From Verrucomicrobiota bacterium (GTDB lineage: Bacteria; Verrucomicrobiota; Verrucomicrobiia; Opitutales; Opitutaceae): DNA of 8,521 nucleotides. Where the stretch lies: NCBI GenBank assembly GCA_023433275.1, contig JAEZDN010000057.1, positions 1-8,521 on the forward strand, read 5' to 3'. Of this stretch, positions 1-7,905 are shown piece after piece. Position 1 is the first letter of the stretch. Each line of letters starts with the position of its first letter. The position numbers and the translations under genes are program-made. The notes under the pieces are model-generated. The model was not told where the DNA came from and did not search any database. It saw only the letters and a list, made by a program, of their open reading frames with translations.

Positions 1-18
1 GTCGGGCGGGAGCCCGAC
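1..18. repeat. Short perfect hairpin just downstream of ureC
   Basis: Bases 1-7 (gtcgggc) and 12-18 (gcccgac) are perfect reverse complements around a 4-base loop, ending 10 bases beyond the ureC stop codon. In the ureC transcript it would form a 7-bp GC hairpin. The window ends before a following T-run could be seen, so a terminator cannot be confirmed. The sequence also resembles the GC-rich interspersed palindromes found elsewhere in this locus, so it may be one arm or core of a larger repeat cut by the window edge. Confidence 0.5.
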
Positions 19-28
19 CCTCCACGGA

Positions 29-1798
<1,770 letters not shown>

Positions 1799-1894
1799 GA
1801 GATTGAATGTGTGGGAGCCTGTTTACAGGCGATCAGGATGCTGAGGGCGAAAGGGCATCGGAATCGCCTGTAAACAGGCTCCTACAAAAGGAGG
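1799..1894. repeat. 24-bp inverted repeat filling the ureB-ureC spacer
   Basis: Arms lie at 1810-1833 and 1863-1886, matching at 23 of 24 positions around a 29-base centre. Each arm also contains its own small palindrome, gcctgtttacaggc (6-bp stem, TT loop), so a transcript could fold either as one long hairpin or as two small ones. This architecture resembles REP-type extragenic palindromes. The element takes up 77 of the 96 spacer bases, leaving 11 bases before the ureC start and 8 after the ureB stop. There is no T-run in the minus-strand direction, so it does not look like an intrinsic terminator. It could stabilise upstream mRNA or be selfish. Confidence 0.85.
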
Positions 1895-2236
1895 TTATCT
1901 TCGCTTCTTGGGTTTGGGTTTCACGTCGAGCTTGCCGTTGACCTTCGCCTGCAGGCCGTAGACTTCGCGCAAGCCGGCCAGGGCCACGAGCTCCACCCGC
2001 TTGGTGTCGCCGGCTTCGAAACGGACGGCGGTGCCGGCGGGGATGTTGAGTCGGAAACCGCGCGCGGCGGCTCGGTCGAACTCGAGCGCCTCGTTGGTCT
2101 CGAAGAAATGATAGTGCGAACCCACCTGAATCGGGCGGTCTCCCGTGTTGGTGATGTCGAGCGTCAACATCCTCAGGCCAAGGTTGGCCTCGAGGGCGGG
2201 CGCGTCCTTCGCAGGAATGATTTCGCCGGGAATCAT
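1895..2236 (-). CDS. ureB: Urease subunit beta
   Basis: UreB is the beta subunit of bacterial urease, which packs with UreA and UreC into the trimeric (UreABC)3 holoenzyme. The 113-residue protein begins MIPGEI and carries the core motif DRPIQVGSHYHF (residues 33-44), followed by FRLNIPAGTAVRFEAGDTK, all typical of the family. It is a little longer than many UreB proteins because of a basic tail ending KPKPKKRR, which lies outside the conserved fold. The ATG start is supported by the family-typical MIPGE start. The bases just upstream (cgtcccc, then repeat DNA) hold no Shine-Dalgarno. ureA lies 103 bases upstream and ureC 96 bases downstream, each spacer mostly filled by a different inverted repeat, whereas ure genes in many operons are nearly contiguous. 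Separate ureA and ureB is the usual bacterial arrangement, not the fused Helicobacter form. Confidence 0.96.
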   Translation of the reverse strand: MIPGEIIPAKDAPALEANLGLRMLTLDITNTGDRPIQVGSHYHFFETNEALEFDRAAARGFRLNIPAGTAVRFEAGDTKRVELVALAGLREVYGLQAKVNGKLDVKPKPKKRR

Positions 2237-2243
2237 GGGGACG

Positions 2244-2341
2244 AATTTACGATTTATGATTTACGATGTACGATTGGACGGGGCTCCCCGCGAATTTCCG
2301 GCTCGAACAAATCGAAAATCGTAAATCATAAATCGTAAATT
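2244..2341. repeat. Perfect 24-bp inverted repeat filling the ureA-ureB spacer
   Basis: Arms at 2244-2267 and 2318-2341 are perfect reverse complements over 24 bases, with a 50-base centre. The arms are AT-rich in a GC-rich locus and internally repetitive: units such as tttacgat and tttatgat recur. The element covers nearly all of the 103-base spacer. Its right arm overlaps two bases of the ureA TAA stop codon, and its left arm ends 7 bases before the ureB ATG. The composition contrast and symmetry point to an inserted repeat such as a MITE- or REP-like element. It would form a long hairpin in ure mRNA, with no adjacent T-run of terminator type. Confidence 0.92.
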
Positions 2342-2642
2342 ATCTTATGGGATCATGCACCGTCACCAGCTTCGTCCCGTCGGGGAACGTCGCCTCGACC
2401 TGCACGTCGTGAATCATCTCGGGCACGCCCTCCATGACATCGGCGCGCTTCAGGATCGTGGTGCCGTAACTCATGAGTTCGGACACCGACTTCCCGTCAC
2501 GGGCGCCCTCGATGATTTCGTACGTGATGATCGCGATGGATTCAGGGTAATTGAGCTTGAGGCCGCGAGCCTGTCGGCGCCGGGCCAGATCGGCGGCGGT
2601 GACGATCAGCAGTTTCTCGCGTTCGCGGGGGGTCAGATGCAT
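2340..2642 (-). CDS. ureA: Urease subunit gamma
   Basis: UreA is the small gamma subunit of the bacterial urease holoenzyme. The 100-residue protein is of standard length and matches the family end to end: MHLTPREREKLLIV at the N-terminus, ARGLKLNYPESIAII (residues 25-39), EGARDGKSV, and VMEGVPEMIHDVQVEATFPD followed by TKLVTVHDPIR at the C-terminus. The family start is clear, so ATG at 2640-2642 is chosen although the upstream bases (actcttctgatcg) contain no Shine-Dalgarno. It follows urtE by 98 bases, so the urease genes probably extend the transporter transcript, unless a promoter lies in that repeat-filled spacer. The TAA stop lies at the edge of a perfect inverted repeat and shares its last two bases with it, so the element may have supplied the present terminus. 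The protein itself shows no truncation. Confidence 0.97.
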   Translation of the reverse strand: MHLTPREREKLLIVTAADLARRRQARGLKLNYPESIAIITYEIIEGARDGKSVSELMSYGTTILKRADVMEGVPEMIHDVQVEATFPDGTKLVTVHDPIR

Positions 2643-2656
2643 CGATCAGAAGAGTT

Positions 2657-2728
2657 AGCCACGGATGAACACAGATGAACACAGATTTTGATCAAACCAT
2701 CTGTGCTCATTCGTGTTCATCGGTGGTT
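2657..2728. repeat. Imperfect 30-bp inverted repeat in the urtE-ureA spacer
   Basis: Arms lie at 2657-2686 and 2699-2728, matching at 25 of 30 positions around a 12-base centre (tttgatcaaacc). The left arm itself contains a tandem 10-base unit (gatgaacaca, from 2664 and 2674). Sequences built on ccacggatgaacacagat are, to my knowledge, widespread interspersed repeats in several environmental phyla including Verrucomicrobia and Planctomycetes. It occupies most of the 98-base spacer. No T-run follows on the minus strand, so I call it a repeat, not a terminator. Confidence 0.8.
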
Positions 2729-2740
2729 GAAAGGCCTTGG

Positions 2741-3538
2741 TCAAACTTGGAGATGCTCCTTCACCACTTCGTCGGTCAGGCTGGCGATCGGGCCGGAAAT
2801 CGTCACGGCGCCGCGATCCATGGCGTAGAAGCGATCGGCCACCTCGCGGCAGAAGTCGACGTATTGCTCGACCAGCAGGATCGCGAGGGCGTGCTCCTTG
2901 CGCAGCTCGGCGACGGCTGACTTGATCCGCGCCACGTCGTCCGCCGCGGCCTCAAGCACGGCGGCGGGAGCAGCGGGCGTCTTGAGCTTTTTCAACGTGT
3001 CGCCGATCTGGTCGATGATCGAGGGTTGGATGCCCTCGGTGGGCTCGTCCAGGATGAGGAGCTTTGGATTCGTGAGCAGCGCACGCCCGATGGCGAGTTG
3101 CTGCTGCTGGCCGCCAGAGAGCACGCCGCCCTTGCGGGAAAGCATGTCCTTGAGCACGGGAAAAAGCGTGAACACACGGTCGAGCGCGTTGCGGGCGTCG
3201 GCACCCTTGCGGCCGTGTACGACGAGGCCGACGTGGAGATTCTCCTGGATCGTCAGGTGCGGGAAAATGTCGCGGCCCTGCGGGACGTAGCCGATGCCGG
3301 CGCGGGCGCGGGCGTCGATCGACATTTTTCCCAACGGCTGGCCGTCAAAGAGGATGGTGCCGCTGCGCACGGGCAGCACGCCGGTGATGGACTTCAGGGT
3401 GGTCGTCTTGCCCACGCCGTTGCGGCCCATCAGGGCGACGACTTCGCCGGCGTTCACCTCCAGGCTGACCCCACGCAGGATGCGCGAGCCGCCAATGTCG
3501 GTTTCGACCTCGGTGAGTTTGAGAAGCGGATGAGACAC
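2741..3538 (-). CDS. urtE: Urea ABC transporter ATP-binding protein UrtE
   Basis: UrtE is the second ATPase (LivF-like) of the urea importer, working with UrtD on the cytoplasmic face of UrtBC. Motifs in order: Walker A GRNGVGKTT (residues 38-46), Q-loop near Gln87 (YVPQGRD), ABC signature LSGGQQQQ (140-147), Walker B ending LDEP (163-166; Glu165 catalytic), then LLVEQ (221-225). Gln225 stands where many ABC ATPases have the switch His; VEQ is normal for the LivF/UrtE branch. At 265 residues it is longer than the usual 230 or so. The excess is about 27 residues at roughly 186-213, an Ala-rich, probably helical segment (TPAAPAAVLEAAADD and onward) between the D-loop region and the switch. The start is GTG (3536-3538), chosen because the residues that follow match the family N-terminus. 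No clear Shine-Dalgarno precedes it. It lies 140 bases after urtD and 98 before ureA. Confidence 0.95.
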   Translation of the reverse strand: MSHPLLKLTEVETDIGGSRILRGVSLEVNAGEVVALMGRNGVGKTTTLKSITGVLPVRSGTILFDGQPLGKMSIDARARAGIGYVPQGRDIFPHLTIQENLHVGLVVHGRKGADARNALDRVFTLFPVLKDMLSRKGGVLSGGQQQQLAIGRALLTNPKLLILDEPTEGIQPSIIDQIGDTLKKLKTPAAPAAVLEAAADDVARIKSAVAELRKEHALAILLVEQYVDFCREVADRFYAMDRGAVTISGPIASLTDEVVKEHLQV

Positions 3539-3678
3539 GAGGATAATTCGTTCTTAGTTACAGAGCCCACGGCGCATCAACCCCGGGGGCACGGAGAACA
3601 GCCGAGGCAGAATCCCGCAGACCGGTGCACTCTGTGTCCGAGCCCTGTGTACTCGGTGGCCAATGTTGAAAGCCTGCC
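3539..3678. repeat. urtD-urtE spacer with degenerate repeat
   Basis: This 140-base spacer contains cacggagaacag at 3590-3601 and an inverted relative ctgtgtactcggtg at 3645-3658, plus ctctgtgtcc at 3630-3639. These look like decayed arms of the common interspersed repeat family built on ccaccgagtacacagag. The symmetry is weak and the exact borders cannot be fixed by eye. I see no terminator, and no convincing promoter for urtE. Confidence 0.45.
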
Positions 3679-4455
3679 TCATCGCGTGCCGTGTTTGCCC
3701 CGGCCGAGATACACCTCGCGGACCTTCTGGTTGGATTGCACCTCGTCGAATTTGCCCTCGCAGAGGACCGTGCCCTGGTGGAGCACCGTGACGGTTCCCT
3801 CGCGGGCGATCTGTTTCACGAAGGCCATGTCGTGCTCGACGACGACAATGCTGTGATTGCCCGAAAGCTCGATGAGCAGCTCGCCCGTACGATGCGTTTC
3901 CTCGTCGGTCATCCCGGCGGCGGGCTCGTCGACGAGGAGCAGCTTGGGTTCCTGCGCGAGCAACATGCCGATCTCCAGCCACTGCTTTTCGCCGTGCGCG
4001 AGCAGCCCGGCCTTCCAGGTTCGCTTGGCGTCGAGCCGGATGAGCTTGAGCAGTTCGTTCAACCGATCGGTGTCGGCGGACGTCAGCCGCTTGAAAATCG
4101 AGGCAAACACGCCGCGCGGGCCCTTGAGGGAAAGGACCAGGTTGTCCCAAACGGTGTGCTCGACGTAAACGCTGGGCGTCTGGAATTTCCGGCCGATGCC
4201 CAGGCGATTGATCTCATACTCGTTGAGCTGGGTGAGGTCGTGGTGTGAGAGCGGATCGCTGCCGAACTCGATCTTGCCCTTGTCGGGCTGGGCGCGGCCG
4301 GTGATCAGGTCGAAGAACGTGGACTTCCCGGCGCCATTGGGACCGATGACGGTGCGCAACTCGCCCTCGTTGAGATAGAAATTGAGGTTCGAGATGGCCT
4401 TGAAGCCATCGTAGGTCTTGGAGACGTCCTCCACGGTGAGCAGGGCGCGGGGCAT
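3679..4455 (-). CDS. urtD: Urea ABC transporter ATP-binding protein UrtD
   Basis: UrtD is the LivG-like ATPase of the urea importer. In 258 residues the ABC motifs appear in order: Walker A GPNGAGKST (38-46), Q-loop Gln92 in RKFQTPSVY, the signature in the branch-typical degenerate form LAHGEKQWLEIG (152-163), Walker B LLLVDEPAAGM (172-182; Asp176, Glu177), and the switch histidine His208 in VVVEHDM. The RKFQTPSVY and HGEKQWLEIG motifs and the LGRG end are typical of UrtD. It begins 6 bases after the urtC stop, so translational coupling is likely. The ATG is preceded by gattcccc with no Shine-Dalgarno. Length is about normal. It heterodimerises with UrtE, whose gene is unusually far downstream (140 bases) for such a partner. 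Confidence 0.96.
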   Translation of the reverse strand: MPRALLTVEDVSKTYDGFKAISNLNFYLNEGELRTVIGPNGAGKSTFFDLITGRAQPDKGKIEFGSDPLSHHDLTQLNEYEINRLGIGRKFQTPSVYVEHTVWDNLVLSLKGPRGVFASIFKRLTSADTDRLNELLKLIRLDAKRTWKAGLLAHGEKQWLEIGMLLAQEPKLLLVDEPAAGMTDEETHRTGELLIELSGNHSIVVVEHDMAFVKQIAREGTVTVLHQGTVLCEGKFDEVQSNQKVREVYLGRGKHGTR

Positions 4456-4461
4456 GGGGAA

Positions 4462-5604
4462 TCAGGATTTGGCCGCCGGCGCAGGCGTGGCGTCGGACGC
4501 CGGGTTTTTTGCGCCGGTGAGCTTCTGCCAGAGCGGCTTGAGGCGGGCGGGAAGGCTGACCAAACCGCCCGGCAGGAAGAGCACGACGAGGATGAAAAGT
4601 CCGCCGAGAATGATGAGCCAAAGGTCGGGATAGGCGCGCGTGGCCCAACTCTTGAGCGCGTTGATCGCGACCGCCCCGATGATGGGCCCCACCACGGTGC
4701 CGCGACCGCCCACGGCCACCCACACGACGGCCTCGAGGGATTTGTCGGGCGTCATCACGCTGGGATTGATGCCGCCCACCTGCGGCACATACAGCGCGCC
4801 GCCCACGCTGGCGATGGCCGCGCTCAGGACGAAGATGAAAAGCTTGAAGTGCGCGGTGGCATAACCGCTGAAGAGCACGCGGTTCTCGCCGTCGCGGATC
4901 GCGCGCTGCACCAGGCCGAACTTGGTCTGGTTGAGGCCACGAATCAGGACGTAGACGAGCAGCAGCGTGATCGCGGTGGCGATGAACAGCCCGCGCTGCG
5001 TCTCGCCCGTGCGCAGGTCGGCGCCGAGGATGAACTTGAAATCAGTGAAGCCGTTGTTGCCGCCCATCAGCATGCTGTTGCGGAAGAAGAGCAGCGCCGC
5101 GCCGTAGGTGAGCGCCTGGGTGAGGATCGAGAAGTACACGCCCTTGATGCGCGAGCGAAAGGCCAGGAAGCCGAACACCGCGGCCAGCAAGCCCGGCACG
5201 ACGACCACCATCAGCGCGGAGAAACCGAAGGAATAGAACGGACGCCAGAACGACGGCAGGAAAGTGTGCCCGAGGAACACCATGAAGTCCGGCAGGAGGT
5301 TGGGATTCTTGCCCGCCTGCGCGTACACGCCCTGGTCGCCGATCATGAGCATCAGGTGCATGCCGAGCATGTAACCGCCCAGCGCGAAGAAGATCGATTG
5401 GCCCAAACTGAGCAGGCCGGTGTAGCCCCAGAGCAGGTCCACGGAAATCGCGAGCAGCGCGAAGCAAAGGTATTTGCCCCACAGGTTGATCGTGAAATCG
5501 CTGACGAGCCCCTGGGCGTTGAGCAGGGGAAAAACGACGATCAGGAACAGCGCGATGACGCCGACCGCGACGAACTCGAATTTTCGGGTGGAGGAGTCGC
5601 TCAT
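4462..5604 (-). CDS. urtC: Urea ABC transporter permease UrtC
   Basis: UrtC is the LivM-like inner-membrane permease of the urea importer, pairing with UrtB to form the translocation channel. The 380-residue protein is strongly hydrophobic, with membrane segments at about 10-28, 42-60, 66-88, 127-148, 155-173, 207-222, 254-272, 300-316 and 327-346. Family motifs include WGYTGLLSLGQSIFFALGGY (59-78), RSRIKGVYFSILTQAL (150-165) and the cytoplasmic coupling region SAAIASVGGALYVPQVGGIN (261-280) before VVWVAVGGRGTVVGPIIGA. The C-terminal tail after about 350 is short, Lys/Ala/Pro-rich and presumably cytoplasmic. The ATG lies 3 bases after the urtB TGA, a spacing that suggests translational coupling; only a weak GGA lies about 10 bases upstream. 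No defects are visible. Confidence 0.96.
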   Translation of the reverse strand: MSDSSTRKFEFVAVGVIALFLIVVFPLLNAQGLVSDFTINLWGKYLCFALLAISVDLLWGYTGLLSLGQSIFFALGGYMLGMHLMLMIGDQGVYAQAGKNPNLLPDFMVFLGHTFLPSFWRPFYSFGFSALMVVVVPGLLAAVFGFLAFRSRIKGVYFSILTQALTYGAALLFFRNSMLMGGNNGFTDFKFILGADLRTGETQRGLFIATAITLLLVYVLIRGLNQTKFGLVQRAIRDGENRVLFSGYATAHFKLFIFVLSAAIASVGGALYVPQVGGINPSVMTPDKSLEAVVWVAVGGRGTVVGPIIGAVAINALKSWATRAYPDLWLIILGGLFILVVLFLPGGLVSLPARLKPLWQKLTGAKNPASDATPAPAAKS

Positions 5605-5607
5605 GGG

Positions 5608-7311
5608 TCAGTCCAGGCTCCGGCTGCGCGTGACGAAGATGCCTGCCGGACGCCATTGCAGGAAGAGGATGATGCAGAGCAGCACGACGATCTTGCCGAT
5701 GACCGGGTCGAGCAGCACCTGCTGGAGCGTCTGGTCCGCCATGCCGATGCCAAAGGCGCTGATCACCGTGCCGGGAAGATTGCCGACGCCGCCGACGACC
5801 ACGGTCATGAAGCAATCGACGATGTAGTTCTGTCCCATCGACGGGCCGACGTTGCCGATCTGGCTGAGGAACGTGCCCGCGAGCCCGGCGAGGCCGCTCC
5901 CAAGACCGAATGTGAGCATGTTCACGCGTTCCGTGCGCACGCCCATGCAGGAGGCCATGCCGCGGTTCTGCATGACCGCGCGGATGAGCAAGCCGAGGGA
6001 CGTGCGGGTGAGCACGAGCCACACACCGAACACGATCAGGAGGGCGAACCCGATGACGAACACGCGATTCCAACCCAGGATGACGTCGTTGACGGTCCAG
6101 TTGCCGCTCAGGTACACGGGGCTCGAGACCTGCACATTGTTCGAGCCGAACATCAGCTTGAAGACCTGTTGCAGGACGACCGACACGCCCCAGGTGGCGA
6201 GCAAACTCTCGAGCGGGCGGCGATAGAGCCACTGGATGATGCTGCGCTCGAGGCCGATGCCGACCAGCGCCGCTATCAGGAAGCTGAGCGGGATCGCGGC
6301 GAGGAAATAGCATTGGTAGGCCCAGCCCGAGAGATTCATCCCGGGGATGGCGAGGCTGAGCCCGAAGAACGGAATCACGATGCCCGCCCCGAAGATATTC
6401 TGCACCAGGTAGGTGGTGTAGGCGCCGACGGCGATCATCTCCCCGTGCGCCATGTTGATCACGCCCATCAGGCCGAAGGTGATGGCAAGACCGAGCGCGA
6501 GCACGAGGAGAACGCTGCCCAAACTCAGGCCGCGGAAAATGGTGCCAAAGAAATTTACCCCGGTGCGATGGAGGTCGACCGCCTGGATGGCCGCCTTGGC
6601 GGCGGTGATGAGCGGCGTGTTCTTCGCCGCCTCCGCTTCCTGCAAGGACTTCTTGAGGAAGTCGGCACTGGAGAGCGTGCTGAGTTCCTTGAGTTCAACC
6701 AGCGCGGCCAGCTTCACCTCGTCCTTGGCGTCCTTCAATTGAATCAAGGCGATCGCCTCGCGCAGCGCCCGGTGGATGCGACGATCCTTCTCAACCGGCA
6801 GCCGCGCCTCGAGTGCGGCGATTTTCGTGGCGTCCTGCGCCTGGCCGATCGTCTGCACCGCCTGCAGGCGCTTGGTCGGATTGGAGGAAGCCAGGTCCAC
6901 CAGATCGAGCACCGCCTTCATCGCGCGCCGCAGCCCGCTGGTATGATCGGCGGACTTCCATTCCGATTTCACGAGTCGCAACGGCTGCCCGTGCGCGTCG
7001 CGAAGGGGTTCGCCGGTGTCGACGCGCACGGCCGCCTGCGCGCCGGCGGCGTCCTTTTCCCCCGTGAGCGTGACCGGAATGGTGGCGGCATCGGTCTTGT
7101 ACAACAGGATCGCATCAGTCCGCCACGCCACCAGCAGCTCGGGAATGATTTCATCGCCCTCCCCTGCCAGCGACGAAACGAGATTGCGCTGCGCCGCGGC
7201 GTCTTCCGTCAGGACGGCCTTGGCGATGATGGCGCGCGGCGATTCAGCCGCCTGGGCGGCAAGGGTGAGAAGGAGGGAAAGGATGAGGACGGCGCGCTGA
7301 AAATGCTTCAT
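5608..7311 (-). CDS. urtB: Urea ABC transporter permease UrtB with periplasmic N-terminal domain
   Basis: UrtB is the LivH-like inner-membrane permease of the urea importer. The 567-residue product belongs to the long form of UrtB. A signal peptide spans about residues 1-21 (basic MKHFQR, hydrophobic LILSLLLTL, possible cleavage after AQA). About 230 residues of soluble, Ala/Leu/Lys-rich helical sequence with HEAT-like character follow (about 22-250), presumably periplasmic. The permease domain runs from about 255 to 560. It starts FFGTIFRGLSLGSVLLVLAL and contains GLMGVINMAHGEMIAVGAYT (280-299). The coupling region GLGSGLAGLAGTFLSQIGNV (469-488) is followed by VVVGGVGNLPGT. The ATG start is favoured because it gives a proper signal peptide. 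No Shine-Dalgarno is seen (upstream ccattctggca). urtC follows after 3 bases. A long spacer with the urtA terminator lies upstream, so urtB probably heads its own transcription unit or depends on read-through. Confidence 0.95.
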   Translation of the reverse strand: MKHFQRAVLILSLLLTLAAQAAESPRAIIAKAVLTEDAAAQRNLVSSLAGEGDEIIPELLVAWRTDAILLYKTDAATIPVTLTGEKDAAGAQAAVRVDTGEPLRDAHGQPLRLVKSEWKSADHTSGLRRAMKAVLDLVDLASSNPTKRLQAVQTIGQAQDATKIAALEARLPVEKDRRIHRALREAIALIQLKDAKDEVKLAALVELKELSTLSSADFLKKSLQEAEAAKNTPLITAAKAAIQAVDLHRTGVNFFGTIFRGLSLGSVLLVLALGLAITFGLMGVINMAHGEMIAVGAYTTYLVQNIFGAGIVIPFFGLSLAIPGMNLSGWAYQCYFLAAIPLSFLIAALVGIGLERSIIQWLYRRPLESLLATWGVSVVLQQVFKLMFGSNNVQVSSPVYLSGNWTVNDVILGWNRVFVIGFALLIVFGVWLVLTRTSLGLLIRAVMQNRGMASCMGVRTERVNMLTFGLGSGLAGLAGTFLSQIGNVGPSMGQNYIVDCFMTVVVGGVGNLPGTVISAFGIGMADQTLQQVLLDPVIGKIVVLLCIILFLQWRPAGIFVTRSRSLD

Positions 7312-7330
7312 GCCAGAATGGATTTACCAA

Positions 7331-7346
7331 TGCTGGATTCATGCCA
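7331..7346 (-). promoter_or_regulatory. Possible sigma-54-type promoter for urtB
   Basis: On the minus strand this reads tggcatgaatccagca. It matches the sigma-54 pattern TGGCAC-N5-TTGCA at the GG and GC pairs with correct spacing. It differs at the last base of the -24 block and at the two T's of the -12 block. Nitrogen-scavenging genes are commonly under NtrC/sigma-54 control, so the location is sensible. The implied start would leave only about 10 untranslated bases before the urtB ATG, and I found no convincing NtrC-binding palindrome upstream. A chance match is quite possible. Confidence 0.3.
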
Positions 7347-7474
7347 AACACCGGCCCACGACCGAACTAGGTCTGTCATCACGAAAAATCAAAAGGCAGG
7401 GAAAGTTCCACCGGAGCGAGGGAACAACGCCGCGCAGTTGCATAGCGAGGCGGGGAGCTCCGTAAAACATAACA

Positions 7475-7579
7475 CCCCCGCCACCGTCATCCTGAGCCGT
7501 GCGAAGGATCCAAGGGGAAGGACGAATGTGCGCCGACCGCTTGGATCCTTCGCTGCGCTCAGGATGACGGTGGCGGGGG
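7475..7579. repeat. 40-bp inverted repeat (gtcatcctgag family)
   Basis: Arms lie at 7475-7514 and 7540-7579, matching at 37 of 40 positions; the three mismatches are clustered in the middle (7498-7500 against 7554-7556). The centre is 25 bases. The core gtcatcctgag followed by gcgaaggatcc is a motif I know as a very common interspersed repeat in several environmental phyla. A 19-base part of it occurs three times in this spacer: inverted at 7478-7496, direct at 7558-7576 and 7767-7785. It has no terminator-like T-run in the urtB direction. Confidence 0.9.
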
Positions 7580-7670
7580 ATTGAGGTATTTCCCATGCAG
7601 AGGCGGTTCGCGGGCTCAAATCTCGTCCAACTCTTCAGCGGGCCGTGCGCAGGTTCCAGGGATCAACCTA

Positions 7671-7738
7671 CGGGCGGTGAGCTTGCTCACGCCACGAACA
7701 CCTTGCATCGGCCATGGCGTGGGTAAGCTCACCGCCCG
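7671..7738. repeat. 24-bp inverted repeat with 20-base centre
   Basis: Arms lie at 7671-7694 (beginning cgggcggtgagcttgctcac) and 7715-7738, matching at 22 of 24 positions. The sequence is unrelated to the flanking gtcatcctgag family. It lies 10 bases from a half-copy of that family. A hairpin of this strength in the leader of urtB could affect read-through from urtA, but there is no U-run. Confidence 0.8.
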
Positions 7739-7748
7739 CAAAACACCG

Positions 7749-7788
7749 CTTGGATGCATCGCCGGGCTCAGGATGACGGTGGCGGAGG
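7749..7788. repeat. Orphan half-copy of the gtcatcctgag repeat
   Basis: This stretch aligns without gaps to the right arm at 7540-7579, with about 6 mismatches in 40 and a 19-base identical block (ctcaggatgacggtggcgg, 7767-7785). No matching left arm is seen in the bases before it, where a different inverted repeat sits instead. It is probably a decayed or recombined copy. Confidence 0.75.
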
Positions 7789-7808
7789 TGTATTTTGCAT
7801 TCTCCAAA

Positions 7809-7865
7809 GTTCATCCCGATTACCAGGCAACCGCCCAGCGGTGGCTCCTGCGTTTCAGGATGAAC
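7809..7865. other. Possible folded segment between urtA terminator and urtB
   Basis: An outer 8-bp stem, gttcatcc (7809-7816) with ggatgaac (7858-7865), encloses an inner hairpin of 7827-7834 and 7838-7845 (one mismatch, 3-base loop). The inner stem extends by cagg/cctg after a small bulge. It resembles no RNA family I recognise. It may be an RNA structure in a read-through leader or another degenerate repeat. Confidence 0.3.
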
Positions 7866-7905
7866 GGTAACCCGGCTGGCACGCGCAGGGGAACGACGCC
7901 CTGCC

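Noticed and set aside
1799..2740. Inverted repeats between ure genes as intrinsic terminators
   Set aside because: None has a T-run after the stem on the coding strand, and termination inside the operon would cut off essential urease subunits.
3026..3856. Plus-strand 276-codon frame across urtE and urtD
   Set aside because: It covers two intact ABC ATPase genes in antisense and crosses the repeat spacer. Low-complexity acidic/His-rich product.
7360..7373. Short dyad gacc-gaacta-ggtc upstream of urtB as a regulator site
   Set aside because: Only 4-bp half-sites, which occur by chance, and it does not match the NtrC pattern I know.
4849..7584. A 911-codon open frame on the plus strand opposite urtC and urtB
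   Set aside because: It is antisense to two clear permease genes, has a composition rich in Glu, His, Arg, Asp and Ala with no domain, and ends inside the repeat at 7475-7579. High GC content readily gives such open antisense frames.
7339..7807. Small minus-strand open frames before urtB
   Set aside because: Their products are translations of the gtcatcctgag repeat and neighbouring palindrome, with different overlapping frames equally open. No protein signature.
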